This document shows positions 18,195 to 26,644 of a stretch of DNA of 44,064 nt, in pieces. The DNA comes from Actinospica durhamensis (lineage in GTDB: Bacteria > Actinomycetota > Actinomycetes > Streptomycetales > Catenulisporaceae), in NCBI RefSeq assembly GCF_018139695.1, contig NZ_JAGSOG010000038.1, positions 1-44,064 of the forward strand. Direction: 5' to 3'. Each line of letters opens with the position of its first letter. The stretch's first letter is position 1. The position numbers and the translations under genes were made by a program. Under the pieces are notes generated by a model. The model did not search any database and was not told the origin of the DNA. It saw only the letters and a program-made list of their open reading frames with translations.

Positions 18195-19493
18195 ATGCCA
18201 CCTTCGATACCGTCCCCCGATCCGGACGAGATCCACGAGCGCCGGTCCCATCTCGCCCGGGCTGCCGAGGCCGGCGCGATGCGGCGTACCAGCCACACCT
18301 ACGCCGCGTCCTCGGCGCTGAGCCGGCGCAAGCTGCTGCGGGCCGGCGCCTTCGGCGGACTGGCCGCCGCCGGCGTCGGCGCGCTGAGCGCGTGCGGCGT
18401 GGACCCGAAGTACCCGGTGGTGCCCGAGTCCATATCCACCGGACGCAGCGCGACCGACTACTCGGACACCGAGAAGGTGGTCAACTTCCACAACTGGGGT
18501 TCGTACATCGACGTCGCCAGCGACACGAACACCAGCGACCACCCCACCATCGACGCGTTCACCAAGCAGTACGGGATCAAGGTCAACTACGTCGAGGACA
18601 TCACCGACAACAACGAGTACTACACCAAGCTCGACCCCGACCTGTCCGCGGGCAAGGACACCGGCGTCGACCTGATGGTCTTCTCGGACTACATGATCCC
18701 GATCCTGCGGTACTACAACTACATCGAGAAGCTGGACCTCTCGGTGATGCCCAACCACAAGAACGTGCTCCCGGAGATCCTCAACGACCCGATCGACCCG
18801 GGCCGCAAGTTCACCCTCCCCTGGGCCTACGGCTACACCACCATCGCGTACAACAAGAACATCGTGAAGGAGCCGGTCACCTCCATCAAGGAGCTGTTCG
18901 AGCGGCCCGACCTGCGCGGCCAGGTGGTGCTGTTCTCCGAGATGGAGGACACCATCGCGTTCGCCCTGATGGCGCTCGGCAAGAACCCGGAGAACTTCAC
19001 CGACTCCGACTACACCGACGCGCTCAACTACGTCAGCCAGGCCCGCGGCTCCGGCCAGGTGCGCCAGTTCATGGGCCAGGACTACATCAGCTCCTTTAGC
19101 CAGGGCAACATCGGCGCGACCATGGCCTACTCCGGCGACGTCGCGCAGCTCGGCCAGGACAACCTGGTCACGGTGGACCTGCCGATCGACGGGATGCTCT
19201 CGTGGTCGGACAACATGTGCATCCCGAACTTCGCGCGGCACAAGAAGAACGCCGAGCTGCTGATGAACTGGTACTACAACCCGGACATCGCCGCCCAGCT
19301 CGACGACTGGATCGACTACCTGCCCTGCGTCCAGGGCGCGGACGAGGCGCTCCAGCAGCTCGACCCGGAGGCCGCGAGCAATCCGCTGATCGTGCCCACG
19401 GCCAAGATGAAGGCCGGTGCCAAGGGCTTCATGAACCTGAACGTGGACCAGCTCAACTCCTACACCACCCGTTTCCAGCAGATCACCGGCTGA
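18195..19493 (+). CDS. potD: Spermidine/putrescine ABC transporter, substrate-binding lipoprotein
   Basis: A 432-residue periplasmic-type binding protein of the PotD/PotF family. It has an unusually long N-terminus of about 40 residues before a Tat-like signal, SRRKLLRAGAFGGLAAAG, and the lipobox LSAC with lipidated Cys67. The mature part includes VVNFHNWGSYID, the polyamine-family opening, and the DYMIPILRYYNYIEKLDLS and LPWAYGYTTIAYNK segments. It would capture putrescine or spermidine outside the membrane and hand it to PotB/PotC. Exact specificity cannot be read from sequence. It is co-transcribed with the upstream dehydrogenase (81-base gap) and downstream potA. Confidence 0.93.
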   Translation: MPPSIPSPDPDEIHERRSHLARAAEAGAMRRTSHTYAASSALSRRKLLRAGAFGGLAAAGVGALSACGVDPKYPVVPESISTGRSATDYSDTEKVVNFHNWGSYIDVASDTNTSDHPTIDAFTKQYGIKVNYVEDITDNNEYYTKLDPDLSAGKDTGVDLMVFSDYMIPILRYYNYIEKLDLSVMPNHKNVLPEILNDPIDPGRKFTLPWAYGYTTIAYNKNIVKEPVTSIKELFERPDLRGQVVLFSEMEDTIAFALMALGKNPENFTDSDYTDALNYVSQARGSGQVRQFMGQDYISSFSQGNIGATMAYSGDVAQLGQDNLVTVDLPIDGMLSWSDNMCIPNFARHKKNAELLMNWYYNPDIAAQLDDWIDYLPCVQGADEALQQLDPEAASNPLIVPTAKMKAGAKGFMNLNVDQLNSYTTRFQQITG

Positions 19494-19516
19494 CGCCCCG
19501 TATGAAAGCTCTAGCG

Positions 19517-20653
19517 ATGACTACTCTTGATGCGGTCGGCGATCTGCGACTGACCGGACTGACCAAGCGATTCGGCTCGTTCACCGCGGTGGACAACCTC
19601 GACCTGACCATCCCGCAGGGCTCCTTCTTCGCCCTGCTCGGCGCCTCCGGCTGCGGCAAGACCACCACCCTGCGGATGGTCTCCGGCCTCGAGGACCCGA
19701 CGGCCGGGCGGATCTACATCGGCGACACCGAGGTGACCTCCACCAAGCCGTACAAGCGCCCGGTCAACACCGTCTTCCAGAACTACGCGCTCTTCCCGCA
19801 CCTGAACATCTACGACAACGTCGCCTTCGGCCTGCGCCGGCGCGGGGTCAAGGACGTCAAGAAGCAGGTGGAGGACATGCTGGCGCTGGTCGAGCTCGGC
19901 CACCTGGCCAAGCGCAAGCCGAGCCAGCTCTCCGGCGGCCAGCAGCAGCGTGTCGCGGTCGGCCGCGCGCTGATCAACCAGCCGCAGGTGCTGCTGCTCG
20001 ACGAGCCGCTCGGCGCCCTGGACCTGAAGCTGCGCCGGCAGATGCAGATCGAGCTCAAGCGCATCCAGGTCGAGGTGGGCCTGACCTTCGTGCACGTCAC
20101 GCACGACCAGGAGGAGGCCATGACCATGGCCGACACCATCGCCGTGATGAACGCCGGCCGGATCGAGCAGCTCGGCTCGCCCGAGGAGCTCTACGAGAAC
20201 CCGGCCACCACCTTCGTGGCCAACTTCCTCGGCCAGTCCAACCTGGTCGTGGGCACCACCGTGGCCAAGGGCGACGTGATCGCGGTCGAGGCCCACGGCC
20301 ACCGGCTGACCCTGCCCGGCGCCCGCTGCCAGGCCCCGTCCGACGCCGTCATCGTCGGCGTCCGCCCGGAGAAGGTCTCCCTGCTCCCGGCCGACGCCGA
20401 GACCCCGTCCGACCAGAACGTGCTCACCGGCGGCGTGGTCACCGACGCCTCGTTCATCGGCGTCTCCACCCAGTACCTGGTGAAGATGCCCTGGGGCCAG
20501 GAGCTTTCGGTGTTCGAGCAGAACATGGGCAAGGAGATATTCCGGCCCGGCTCCGCGGTCTCCCTCACCTGGGACCCGAGCCAGACCTTCGGGCTCGACG
20601 GCCGCCAGGACATCGAGGCCGGCGCCGACATCGACGACGAGGCCGCGAAGTGA
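19517..20653 (+). CDS. potA: Spermidine/putrescine ABC transporter ATPase
   Basis: A 378-residue ATPase. Walker A is GASGCGKT (residues 42-49), the signature LSGGQQQR (from 138), Walker B VLLLDEP and the H-loop [11 protein letters not shown]. All are intact, in contrast to the degenerate ATPase at 8034. The C-terminal third is the TOBE domain found in PotA/MalK proteins. ATG at 19517 is preferred to the ATG at 19502. Neither has a strong ribosome-binding site, but the downstream one gives the family-length N-terminus. Its stop overlaps the potB start by four bases. Confidence 0.94.
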   Translation: MTTLDAVGDLRLTGLTKRFGSFTAVDNLDLTIPQGSFFALLGASGCGKTTTLRMVSGLEDPTAGRIYIGDTEVTSTKPYKRPVNTVFQNYALFPHLNIYDNVAFGLRRRGVKDVKKQVEDMLALVELGHLAKRKPSQLSGGQQQRVAVGRALINQPQVLLLDEPLGALDLKLRRQMQIELKRIQVEVGLTFVHVTHDQEEAMTMADTIAVMNAGRIEQLGSPEELYENPATTFVANFLGQSNLVVGTTVAKGDVIAVEAHGHRLTLPGARCQAPSDAVIVGVRPEKVSLLPADAETPSDQNVLTGGVVTDASFIGVSTQYLVKMPWGQELSVFEQNMGKEIFRPGSAVSLTWDPSQTFGLDGRQDIEAGADIDDEAAK

Positions 20654-21582
20654 GCGCCGCGACGGTCCAGGCCGCTCCCCCCGACGCGCTGAGCCGGCCC
20701 GAGGACCACCCGAAGAAGCGCAATATCCTGCCTTACGTGCTGCTCGCCCCCGGCGTGCTGTGGCTGTTGATCTTCTTCCTGATCCCGATCTTCACCGCGA
20801 TCTCCGCCTCGGTGCAGACCGGCAGCCTGGACATGGGCTTCAAGGTCACCTGGAACTGGGCGAACTACAGCACCACCTTCTCCCAGTACAGCACCGAGGT
20901 CTGGCACTCGCTGGAGTACTCGGTCGCCTGTACGGTGATCTGCCTCGCCCTCGGCTACCCGCTGGCGTACTTCATCGCCTTCCGCGGCGGGCGCTGGAAG
21001 AACCTGCTGATGGCGCTCGTGATCGCGCCCGCCTTCACCAGCTTCCTGATCCGCACGGTGGCCTGGGAGACGCTGCTGTCGGACCACGGCTGGATCACCC
21101 GGGTGCTGATGGACCTGAAGGTCACCAACGTGATGGTGCACCTGGGCCTGCTCACCAACAACCACCAGCTGCTCAACACGCCCTTCTCGGTGATCTTCGG
21201 CATGGTCTACAACTTCCTGCCCTTCACCGTGCTCCCGCTCTACACCTCGCTGGAGAAGATCGACCCGCGCCTGCACGAGGCCGGCCGGGACCTGTTCTGC
21301 TCCGGCTTCAAGACCTGGCGCTACATCACCTGGCCGCTGTCCCTGCCGGGCGTGATCGCGGGCACCCTGCTCACGTTCATCCCCGCGGTCGGCGACTACG
21401 TCAACGCCTACATGCTCGGCGGCCCCAACACGCACGTCATCGGCACCGTGATCGAGAACGAGGCCCTGCGTGACGTGTTCGGCTATCCCATCGCCTCGGC
21501 CATGGGCGTCATCCTGACGGCCGGCACCCTGCTCATCGTGCTCGGCTATGTCAAGAAGGCCGGATCGGAGGACCTGCTCTAA
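20650..21582 (+). CDS. potB: Spermidine/putrescine ABC transporter permease B
   Basis: A 310-residue permease with about six membrane segments. The first is VLLAPGVLWLLIFFLIPIFT near residue 30. The cytoplasmic EAA loop that docks with PotA is EAGRDLFCSGFKTWRYITWP (around residue 215). The GTG start at 20650 overlaps the potA stop (GTGA), and its own stop shares one base with the potC ATG, so the three genes are translationally coupled. Its role is half of the membrane channel for polyamine import. Confidence 0.93.
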   Translation: MSAATVQAAPPDALSRPEDHPKKRNILPYVLLAPGVLWLLIFFLIPIFTAISASVQTGSLDMGFKVTWNWANYSTTFSQYSTEVWHSLEYSVACTVICLALGYPLAYFIAFRGGRWKNLLMALVIAPAFTSFLIRTVAWETLLSDHGWITRVLMDLKVTNVMVHLGLLTNNHQLLNTPFSVIFGMVYNFLPFTVLPLYTSLEKIDPRLHEAGRDLFCSGFKTWRYITWPLSLPGVIAGTLLTFIPAVGDYVNAYMLGGPNTHVIGTVIENEALRDVFGYPIASAMGVILTAGTLLIVLGYVKKAGSEDLL

Positions 21583-22388
21583 TGACCAAGGCTCTCGACT
21601 GGATCAAGTCGCACATCCTGATGTTCGTCTCGATCCTCATCCTCGTCTTCCTGATCGCCCCCAACGCGGTCATGCTGCTGTTCTCGTTCAACCAGCCGGC
21701 GAACAAGTACAACTTCGTCTGGCACAAGTTCTCCACGAACGCCTGGCAGCACCCGTGCGCGAGCTCCGACATGTGCTCGTCCATCAAGCTCTCGATCACC
21801 ATCGCGGTCATCGCGATGATCGGGGCGACCGCGCTGGGCACGATGGTGGCCTTCGCGATCATGCGCTACCGGTTCAAGGGCCGCACACTGCTCAACGTGC
21901 TGCTGTTCCTGCCGATGGCCGCGCCCGAGGTCACCATGGGCATCACCCTGATGACCTTCTTCTACAACACCACCGGCAGCAACTCGCTGGGCTTCTGGAC
22001 GATCGTCATCGCCCACATCATGTTCTCGCTCAGCTACGTGGTGGTCACGGTCAAGGCGCGCCTGTCCGGCATGGACCCGACGCTGGAGAAGGCCGCGGCG
22101 GACCTGTACGCCACTCCCTTCGAGACCTTCCGGCGGGTCACCCTGCCGCTGGTCATGCCCGGCATCCTGGCCGCCGCGCTGCTCTCCTTCGCGCTCTCCA
22201 TCGACGACTACATCATCACGGTGCTGACGGCGGGCAACGAGGTCACCTTCCCGATGTACGTCTACGCCTCGTTCCAGCACTCGGTCCCGGCGCAGATCGA
22301 CGTCATCGGCTCCACCATGCTGCTGGTCACCCTGGCGGGCATCGCGTTCGCCCAGGTGCCGCAGATCGTCAAGGCCCGTCGCGCCTAG
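21582..22388 (+). CDS. potC: Spermidine/putrescine ABC transporter permease C
   Basis: A 268-residue permease with about six membrane segments. It begins with the hydrophobic stretch ILMFVSILILVFLIAPNAVM and carries the EAA-type loop EKAAADLYATPFETFRRVTL near residue 165. It pairs with PotB as the second channel subunit. ATG at 21582 overlaps the potB stop by one base (TAATG). A strong terminator follows, so this gene ends the import operon. Confidence 0.93.
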   Translation: MTKALDWIKSHILMFVSILILVFLIAPNAVMLLFSFNQPANKYNFVWHKFSTNAWQHPCASSDMCSSIKLSITIAVIAMIGATALGTMVAFAIMRYRFKGRTLLNVLLFLPMAAPEVTMGITLMTFFYNTTGSNSLGFWTIVIAHIMFSLSYVVVTVKARLSGMDPTLEKAAADLYATPFETFRRVTLPLVMPGILAAALLSFALSIDDYIITVLTAGNEVTFPMYVYASFQHSVPAQIDVIGSTMLLVTLAGIAFAQVPQIVKARRA

Positions 22389-22405
22389 CCGACACCGCGT
22401 CGCTC

Positions 22406-22448
22406 GCGGGCCCCGGCCGATCCCCTTCCGGCCGGGGCCCGCGCTTTT
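22406..22448 (+). terminator. Rho-independent terminator after potC
   Basis: A 14-base perfect GC stem (22406-22419 with 22429-22442, gcgggccccggccg and its complement) has a nine-base loop and is followed by GCTTTT. It begins 18 bases after the potC stop. It is one of the few structures in the window with both a stem and a T-run, and it closes the dehydrogenase-potDABC operon. Confidence 0.85.
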
Positions 22449-22644
22449 CCACATCGCCCCACGGTGCGCCGCGCGGTCTTCCACTGTGCAAGATTTCCCA
22501 CCCCACGGCTGACGGCGTTGCGACTGGGGAACCGCGCGGCCCGGCGGAGAAGATGAGGGCACGGAGCCACTGTTCCCACCACACACTTCCGACCCGCGGC
22601 CGCTTGCCGCGCGTCGGCGCACCGGAAAGCCGAGAGGGACTCTC

Positions 22645-24042
22645 ATGGAAGTCAGCCATGCGTTGGCCGGGGCCGCGCCAGTACCGTTCTGGCTGGACGA
22701 CCCCGGCCGTCCCGAGCCGCTGCCCGCCGTGGCCGAACACCTCAGCTGCGATCTGGCCGTGGTCGGCGGCGGATACAGCGGACTGTGGACCGCGCTGATC
22801 GCCAAGGAGCGCGACCCCGGCCGTGACGTGGTGCTGATCGAGGCGAACCGGATCGGCTGGGCCGCCTCCGGCCGCAACGGCGGATTCGCCGAGGCCTCGC
22901 TCACCCACGGCCTGCCCAACGGCATCGACCGCTTCGAGTCCGAACTCCCGACGCTCGTGCGGCTCGGCGAGGCCAACCTGGACGCGATGCAGGCCACCGT
23001 GCAGAAGTACGGCATCGACTGCGACTTCGAGCGCACCGGCCAGCTGTCCGTGGCCACGGCCGCATGGCAGGCGGCCGACCTGGCCGAGTACGCCTCCGTC
23101 GCCGGTCAGTACGGCGAGGACGTCGAGTTCCTCGACGCCGACGCCGTGCGCGCCGAGCTGAACTCCCCGACGTACCACGCCGGCCTGTGGGACCGCGAAG
23201 GCTGCGCCATGGTGCACCCGGCCAAGCTCGCCTGGGGCCTGCGCGACGCGTGCCTCGCGCTCGGTGTGCGGATCCACGAGGGTACGCGCGTGACCGGGCT
23301 GGAGAAGTCGGGCACCGGCATGGTGCTGCACACCGAATCCGGCCGCCGGATCACCGCCGGGCGCGTCGCCCTGGGCACGAACGTGTTCCCCTCGCTGATC
23401 AAGCGGGTGCGGCCGTACATCGTGCCGGTCTACGACTACGCCCTGATGACCGAACCGCTGACGGACGCCCAGCTGGACGCGATCGGCTGGCGCCACCGGC
23501 AGGGCGTCGGCGACAGCGCCAACCACTTCCACTACTACCGGCTGAGCGCGGACAACCGGATCCTGTGGGGCGGCTACGACGCCGTCTACCACTTCGGCAA
23601 CCGCATCGCGCCCGAACTGGATCAGCGCCCGAAGACCTTCGAGAAGCTGGCCGGGCACTTCTACGACACCTTCCCGCAGCTGACCGACCTGCGGTTCTCG
23701 CATGAGTGGGGCGGCGTCATCGACACCTGCACCCGTTTCTGCGCGTTCTTCGACACCGCCTACGACGGGCGCGTGGCCTACGCCGCCGGCTTCACCGGCC
23801 TCGGCGTCGGCGCCACCCGGTTCGGCGCCGAGGTGATGCTGGACCTGCTCACCGGCGAGCCGACCGAACTGACCGAGCTCGAGATGGTGCGCTCCAAGCC
23901 GCTCCCGTTCCCGCCCGAGCCGTTCAAGGCGATAGGCATCAACACCACCGCCTGGTCCCTCGCCCGAGCGGACCACAATGGCGGCAAACGCAACCTGTGG
24001 CTGCGCACCCTCGACCGCTTCGGTCTGGGTTTCGACTCGTAG
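22645..24042 (+). CDS. FAD-dependent oxidoreductase, DAO family (second copy)
   Basis: A 465-residue flavoprotein related to the one at 8982. The Rossmann motif is CDLAVVGGGYSGLWTALIAK (about residues 34-53), followed by WAASGRNGGFAEASL, a DAO-family feature. The C-terminal FAD contact is AAGFTGLGVGATRFGAEVML. PuuB-like gamma-glutamylputrescine oxidases and other amine oxidases share this layout. A role in oxidising a polyamine or its glutamyl derivative is inferred from its place after potC. It starts at ATG 22645 with AGAGGG upstream and is probably transcribed from its own promoter after the potC terminator. Its stop codon lies inside an 18-base duplication. Confidence 0.87.
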   Translation: MEVSHALAGAAPVPFWLDDPGRPEPLPAVAEHLSCDLAVVGGGYSGLWTALIAKERDPGRDVVLIEANRIGWAASGRNGGFAEASLTHGLPNGIDRFESELPTLVRLGEANLDAMQATVQKYGIDCDFERTGQLSVATAAWQAADLAEYASVAGQYGEDVEFLDADAVRAELNSPTYHAGLWDREGCAMVHPAKLAWGLRDACLALGVRIHEGTRVTGLEKSGTGMVLHTESGRRITAGRVALGTNVFPSLIKRVRPYIVPVYDYALMTEPLTDAQLDAIGWRHRQGVGDSANHFHYYRLSADNRILWGGYDAVYHFGNRIAPELDQRPKTFEKLAGHFYDTFPQLTDLRFSHEWGGVIDTCTRFCAFFDTAYDGRVAYAAGFTGLGVGATRFGAEVMLDLLTGEPTELTELEMVRSKPLPFPPEPFKAIGINTTAWSLARADHNGGKRNLWLRTLDRFGLGFDS

Positions 24043-24060
24043 GGCCGGTTCGACTCGTAG
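24031..24060 (+). repeat. 18-base-period duplication over the oxidase stop codon
   Basis: The 12-mer TTCGACTCGTAG occurs at 24031-24042 and again at 24049-24060, in the same frame. It encodes Phe-Asp-Ser-stop twice. The second copy acts as a backup stop after six codons. It looks like a small slippage duplication. Confidence 0.75.
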
Positions 24061-24061
24061 T

Positions 24062-24086
24062 GCCCGGCACTGGCACTAGGCCGGGC
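24062..24086 (+). terminator. Possible hairpin after the second oxidase gene
   Basis: GCCCGGC (24062-24068) pairs with GCCGGGC (24080-24086) around an 11-base loop, 20 bases past the stop codon. No T-run follows, so termination is uncertain. Confidence 0.4.
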
Positions 24087-24231
24087 GCAGCGGGGTAGGG
24101 GGACAGGGTGCGTCAGCATCTGTAAGGCGATCGGGCGGCGGGCCGACACACTGGAAAGTGACGTGGCACCCGCCGTCCCCGCAGACTCGAAACACGATAA
24201 TTCACGCACGTCTGAAGGCAGAGGTCTTTTC

Positions 24232-25749
24232 GTGAGCAAGCATGTGACGCACTGGATCGACGGCCAGCCGTGGACCGGCTCGGCCGAGCGGCACGGCGAT
24301 GTCTACGACCCGGCGACCGGTGCGCTGACCGGCACGGTGGACTTCGCCTCGGTGCGCGAGGTGGACGACGCGGTGGCCGCGGCCGCCGCCGCGTTCCCGG
24401 CCTGGCGCAGCACCTCGCTGGCCAAGCGGGCCACGATCCTGTTCAACTTCCGCGAGCTGATCAACTCCCGCCGCGACGAGCTCGCCGCGATCATCGTCTC
24501 CGAGCACGGCAAGGTGCACTCCGACGCGCTCGGCGAGGTGGCCCGCGGCATCGAGGTGGTGGAGTTCGCCTGCGGCATCCAGCAGCTGCTCAAGGGCGGG
24601 TTCACCGACCAGGCGTCCACCGGCGTCGAGGTCTACGAGCTGCACCAGCCGCTCGGCCCGGTCGCGATCATCTCCCCGTTCAACTTCCCGGCCATGGTGC
24701 CGATGTGGTTCTTCCCGATCGCGCTGGCCACCGGCAACACGGTGATCGTCAAGCCCAGCGAGAAGGACCCGTCCGCCGCGAACTGGCTGGCCGCGCTGTG
24801 GACTGAGGCCGGGCTGCCGGACGGCGTGTTCAACGTCGTGCACGGCGACAAGGTCGCGGTGGACCGCCTGCTCGAGCACCCGGACGTCAAGGCGGTCTCC
24901 TTCGTCGGCTCGACCCCGATCGCCCGCTACGTCTACGAGAACGGCACCCGCTACGGCAAGCGCGTCCAGGCCCTCGGCGGCGCGAAGAACCACATGCTGG
25001 TCCTGCCCGACGCCGACCTGGACCTGGCCGCCGACTCCGCCGTCAACGCCGGATTCGGCGCCGCCGGCGAGCGCTGCATGGCCGTGTCCGTGCTGGTCGC
25101 CGTCGACCCGATCGGCGACGACCTGGTCGCCAAGATCGCCGAGCGGGTGGCCAAGCTGCGCGTGGGCCCCGGCTGCTCCGCGACCTCGGAGATGGGCCCG
25201 CTCGTCACCGGCGTGCACCGTGACAAGGTCACCTCCTACCTGGACGCGGGCCTCGAGGCCGGCGCCACCCTGGTCGTGGACGGCCGCAAGCACCCGATCG
25301 ACTCCACCTCCGAGACCGGTATCGACACCGCCGACGGCTTCTGGCTCGGCCCGACGCTGTTCGACCACGTCAACCGGGACATGCCGATCTACACCGACGA
25401 GATCTTCGGCCCGGTGCTCTCCGTCGTGCGCGCCAAGTCCTACGAGGAGGCGCTGGAGCTGATCAACTCCAACCCCTACGGCAACGGCACCGCCATCTTC
25501 ACCAACGACGGCGGCGCCGCCGCGAAGTTCCGCAACGAGGTCGAGGTCGGCATGGTCGGCATCAACGTCCCGATCCCGGTCCCCGTCGCCTACTACTCCT
25601 TCGGCGGCTGGAAGGCCTCGCTGTTCGGCGACTCGCACGCCTACGGCACCCAGGGCGTCCACTTCTACACCCGCACCAAGGCCGTCACCCAGCGCTGGCT
25701 CGACCCCTCGCACGGCGGCATCAACCTCGGCTTCCCGACCAACGGCTGA
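24232..25749 (+). CDS. mmsA: Methylmalonate/malonate semialdehyde dehydrogenase (CoA-acylating)
   Basis: A 505-residue enzyme of the MmsA branch of aldehyde dehydrogenases. It oxidises methylmalonate semialdehyde to propionyl-CoA or malonate semialdehyde to acetyl-CoA with NAD and CoA. Family markers are ISPFNFPAMVPMWFFPIALA, the GAKNHMLVLPDADLD stretch and the nucleophile in FGAAGERCMAVSVLV. The usual Glu of other dehydrogenases is absent at the ALGGAKN position, as expected for this acylating group. GTG at 24232 follows AGAGG. In this context it could finish beta-alanine breakdown from the aminopropyl part of spermidine, or simply serve valine catabolism. A strong terminator follows. Confidence 0.93.
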   Translation: MSKHVTHWIDGQPWTGSAERHGDVYDPATGALTGTVDFASVREVDDAVAAAAAAFPAWRSTSLAKRATILFNFRELINSRRDELAAIIVSEHGKVHSDALGEVARGIEVVEFACGIQQLLKGGFTDQASTGVEVYELHQPLGPVAIISPFNFPAMVPMWFFPIALATGNTVIVKPSEKDPSAANWLAALWTEAGLPDGVFNVVHGDKVAVDRLLEHPDVKAVSFVGSTPIARYVYENGTRYGKRVQALGGAKNHMLVLPDADLDLAADSAVNAGFGAAGERCMAVSVLVAVDPIGDDLVAKIAERVAKLRVGPGCSATSEMGPLVTGVHRDKVTSYLDAGLEAGATLVVDGRKHPIDSTSETGIDTADGFWLGPTLFDHVNRDMPIYTDEIFGPVLSVVRAKSYEEALELINSNPYGNGTAIFTNDGGAAAKFRNEVEVGMVGINVPIPVPVAYYSFGGWKASLFGDSHAYGTQGVHFYTRTKAVTQRWLDPSHGGINLGFPTNG

Positions 25750-25784
25750 GCCGATCCGAGCCGGCTGGGCCGGCTGTACGGGAC

Positions 25785-25833
25785 AAGCCCCGACGTGGTT
25801 GCGCGCTCCGCTGCGCGCCACGCCGGGGCTTTG
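25785..25833 (+). terminator. Terminator hairpin after mmsA
   Basis: A 14-base stem with one mismatch (25785-25798 with 25818-25831, aagccccgacgtgg against ccacgccggggctt) encloses a GCGCG/CGCGC inner hairpin and ends in a short CTTT. It starts 36 bases after the mmsA stop. Confidence 0.75.
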
Positions 25834-25843
25834 CCGTTGTGTC

Positions 25844-25858
25844 TGTCGCTATACGACA
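25844..25858. promoter_or_regulatory. 15-base palindrome upstream of the AbiEi-like gene
   Basis: TGTCG-CTATA-CGACA is a perfect inverted repeat with an A/T-rich centre, right after the mmsA terminator and about 150 bases before the AbiEi-like gene. AbiEi antitoxins repress their own promoters by binding inverted repeats, so this is a candidate operator. The link is inference. Confidence 0.35.
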
Positions 25859-26005
25859 AACCACTTACCCACTCGTCCGGGCTCGTTCATTGCGCGTACC
25901 GAAATACGCAGTTTGACCGATGTGTCGCCCCTACCTCAGAGCTGATGCTTGATCACATGGAGCTGAACGGCTCCGCGCACAGACGACACTCACGGGGAGG
26001 GCGGC

Positions 26006-26644
26006 ATGGTCAAGTACCAGTCGATCAACGAGCTCTTCGCAGCACAGGACGGCCTCGCGACCAGGAGCCAGCTGCTCGCGTTGGGCGTCCCGGCGTCCAC
26101 CATCAGGTATCGGGAGCGTCCGCAGGGGCCGTGGCGCCGCGTCCTCAAAGGCACCGTCTCCAACCGCGGCGGCCCGCTCACCCGCTGGCAGCGGCTGCGC
26201 GCGGCACTGCTCTTCGCCGGTCCGGGGGCCTTGGTGACGGGCTTCGCGGCGCTCTGGGCCTACCGCATCGGCCTCGGCACCGGGTTCGGCGTGCGCGTGC
26301 TGATTCCGCACGCGCGGCGGCTCAAGTCGGACGGCTTCGTCGTGGTGACCAGGACCACCCGGCTGCCGCCGCCCGTCGTCATCGGCCACTGCGCCCTCGC
26401 CCCGCCCGCCCGCGCCACCGTGGACGCCTGCCTGCGCGCGCGAAGTATCGAGGTCGTGCGCGCGGTCGTGGCAGCCGTCGTACGCAGCAGGTTGTGCACC
26501 CCGGCCGAACTCGCGCGCGAACTCGAGGCGCACCAGGTCCAGCACTCCGCCCGACTCAGAGCCGTGCTGTCTCGCGGTCAGCCTCGGCACGCCCGCCCGA
26601 TCCTGCGCGCCCCCACCCAGCCGGCCCGCTCGATCGCGCGATGA
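26006..26644 (+). CDS. Solitary AbiEi-antitoxin-domain-like protein
   Basis: A 212-residue protein. Its N-terminal ~55 residues (SINELFAAQDGLATRSQLLA, GVPASTIRYRER, GPWRRVLKGTVSNRG) match the winged-helix domain shared by AbiEi-type antitoxins and a large actinobacterial family that usually carries a DUF559 endonuclease-like C-terminus. Here the C-terminal part is short, Arg/Ala-rich and lacks recognisable DUF559 motifs. No AbiEii nucleotidyltransferase toxin is adjacent. ATG at 26006 follows GGGGAGG with good spacing. The last 89 bases overlap the convergent PAP2 gene. The real 3' end may have been reshaped by a deletion. Its function is probably DNA binding, but its target is unknown. Confidence 0.7.
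   Translation: MVKYQSINELFAAQDGLATRSQLLALGVPASTIRYRERPQGPWRRVLKGTVSNRGGPLTRWQRLRAALLFAGPGALVTGFAALWAYRIGLGTGFGVRVLIPHARRLKSDGFVVVTRTTRLPPPVVIGHCALAPPARATVDACLRARSIEVVRAVVAAVVRSRLCTPAELARELEAHQVQHSARLRAVLSRGQPRHARPILRAPTQPARSIAR

Noticed and set aside
22451-22644. Small gene between potC terminator and the second oxidase
   Set aside because: Short open frames exist on both strands, but none has a ribosome-binding site together with plausible composition. Treated as promoter region.
8982-25749. Polyamine island as recent horizontal transfer
   Set aside because: Codon and GC usage look the same as the housekeeping genes, no mobility genes flank it, and similar gene sets near these housekeeping genes are remembered from other actinomycetes.
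26006-26644. Complete AbiE type IV toxin-antitoxin system
   Set aside because: No AbiEii nucleotidyltransferase gene is present on either side; only the antitoxin-like N-terminal domain is seen.
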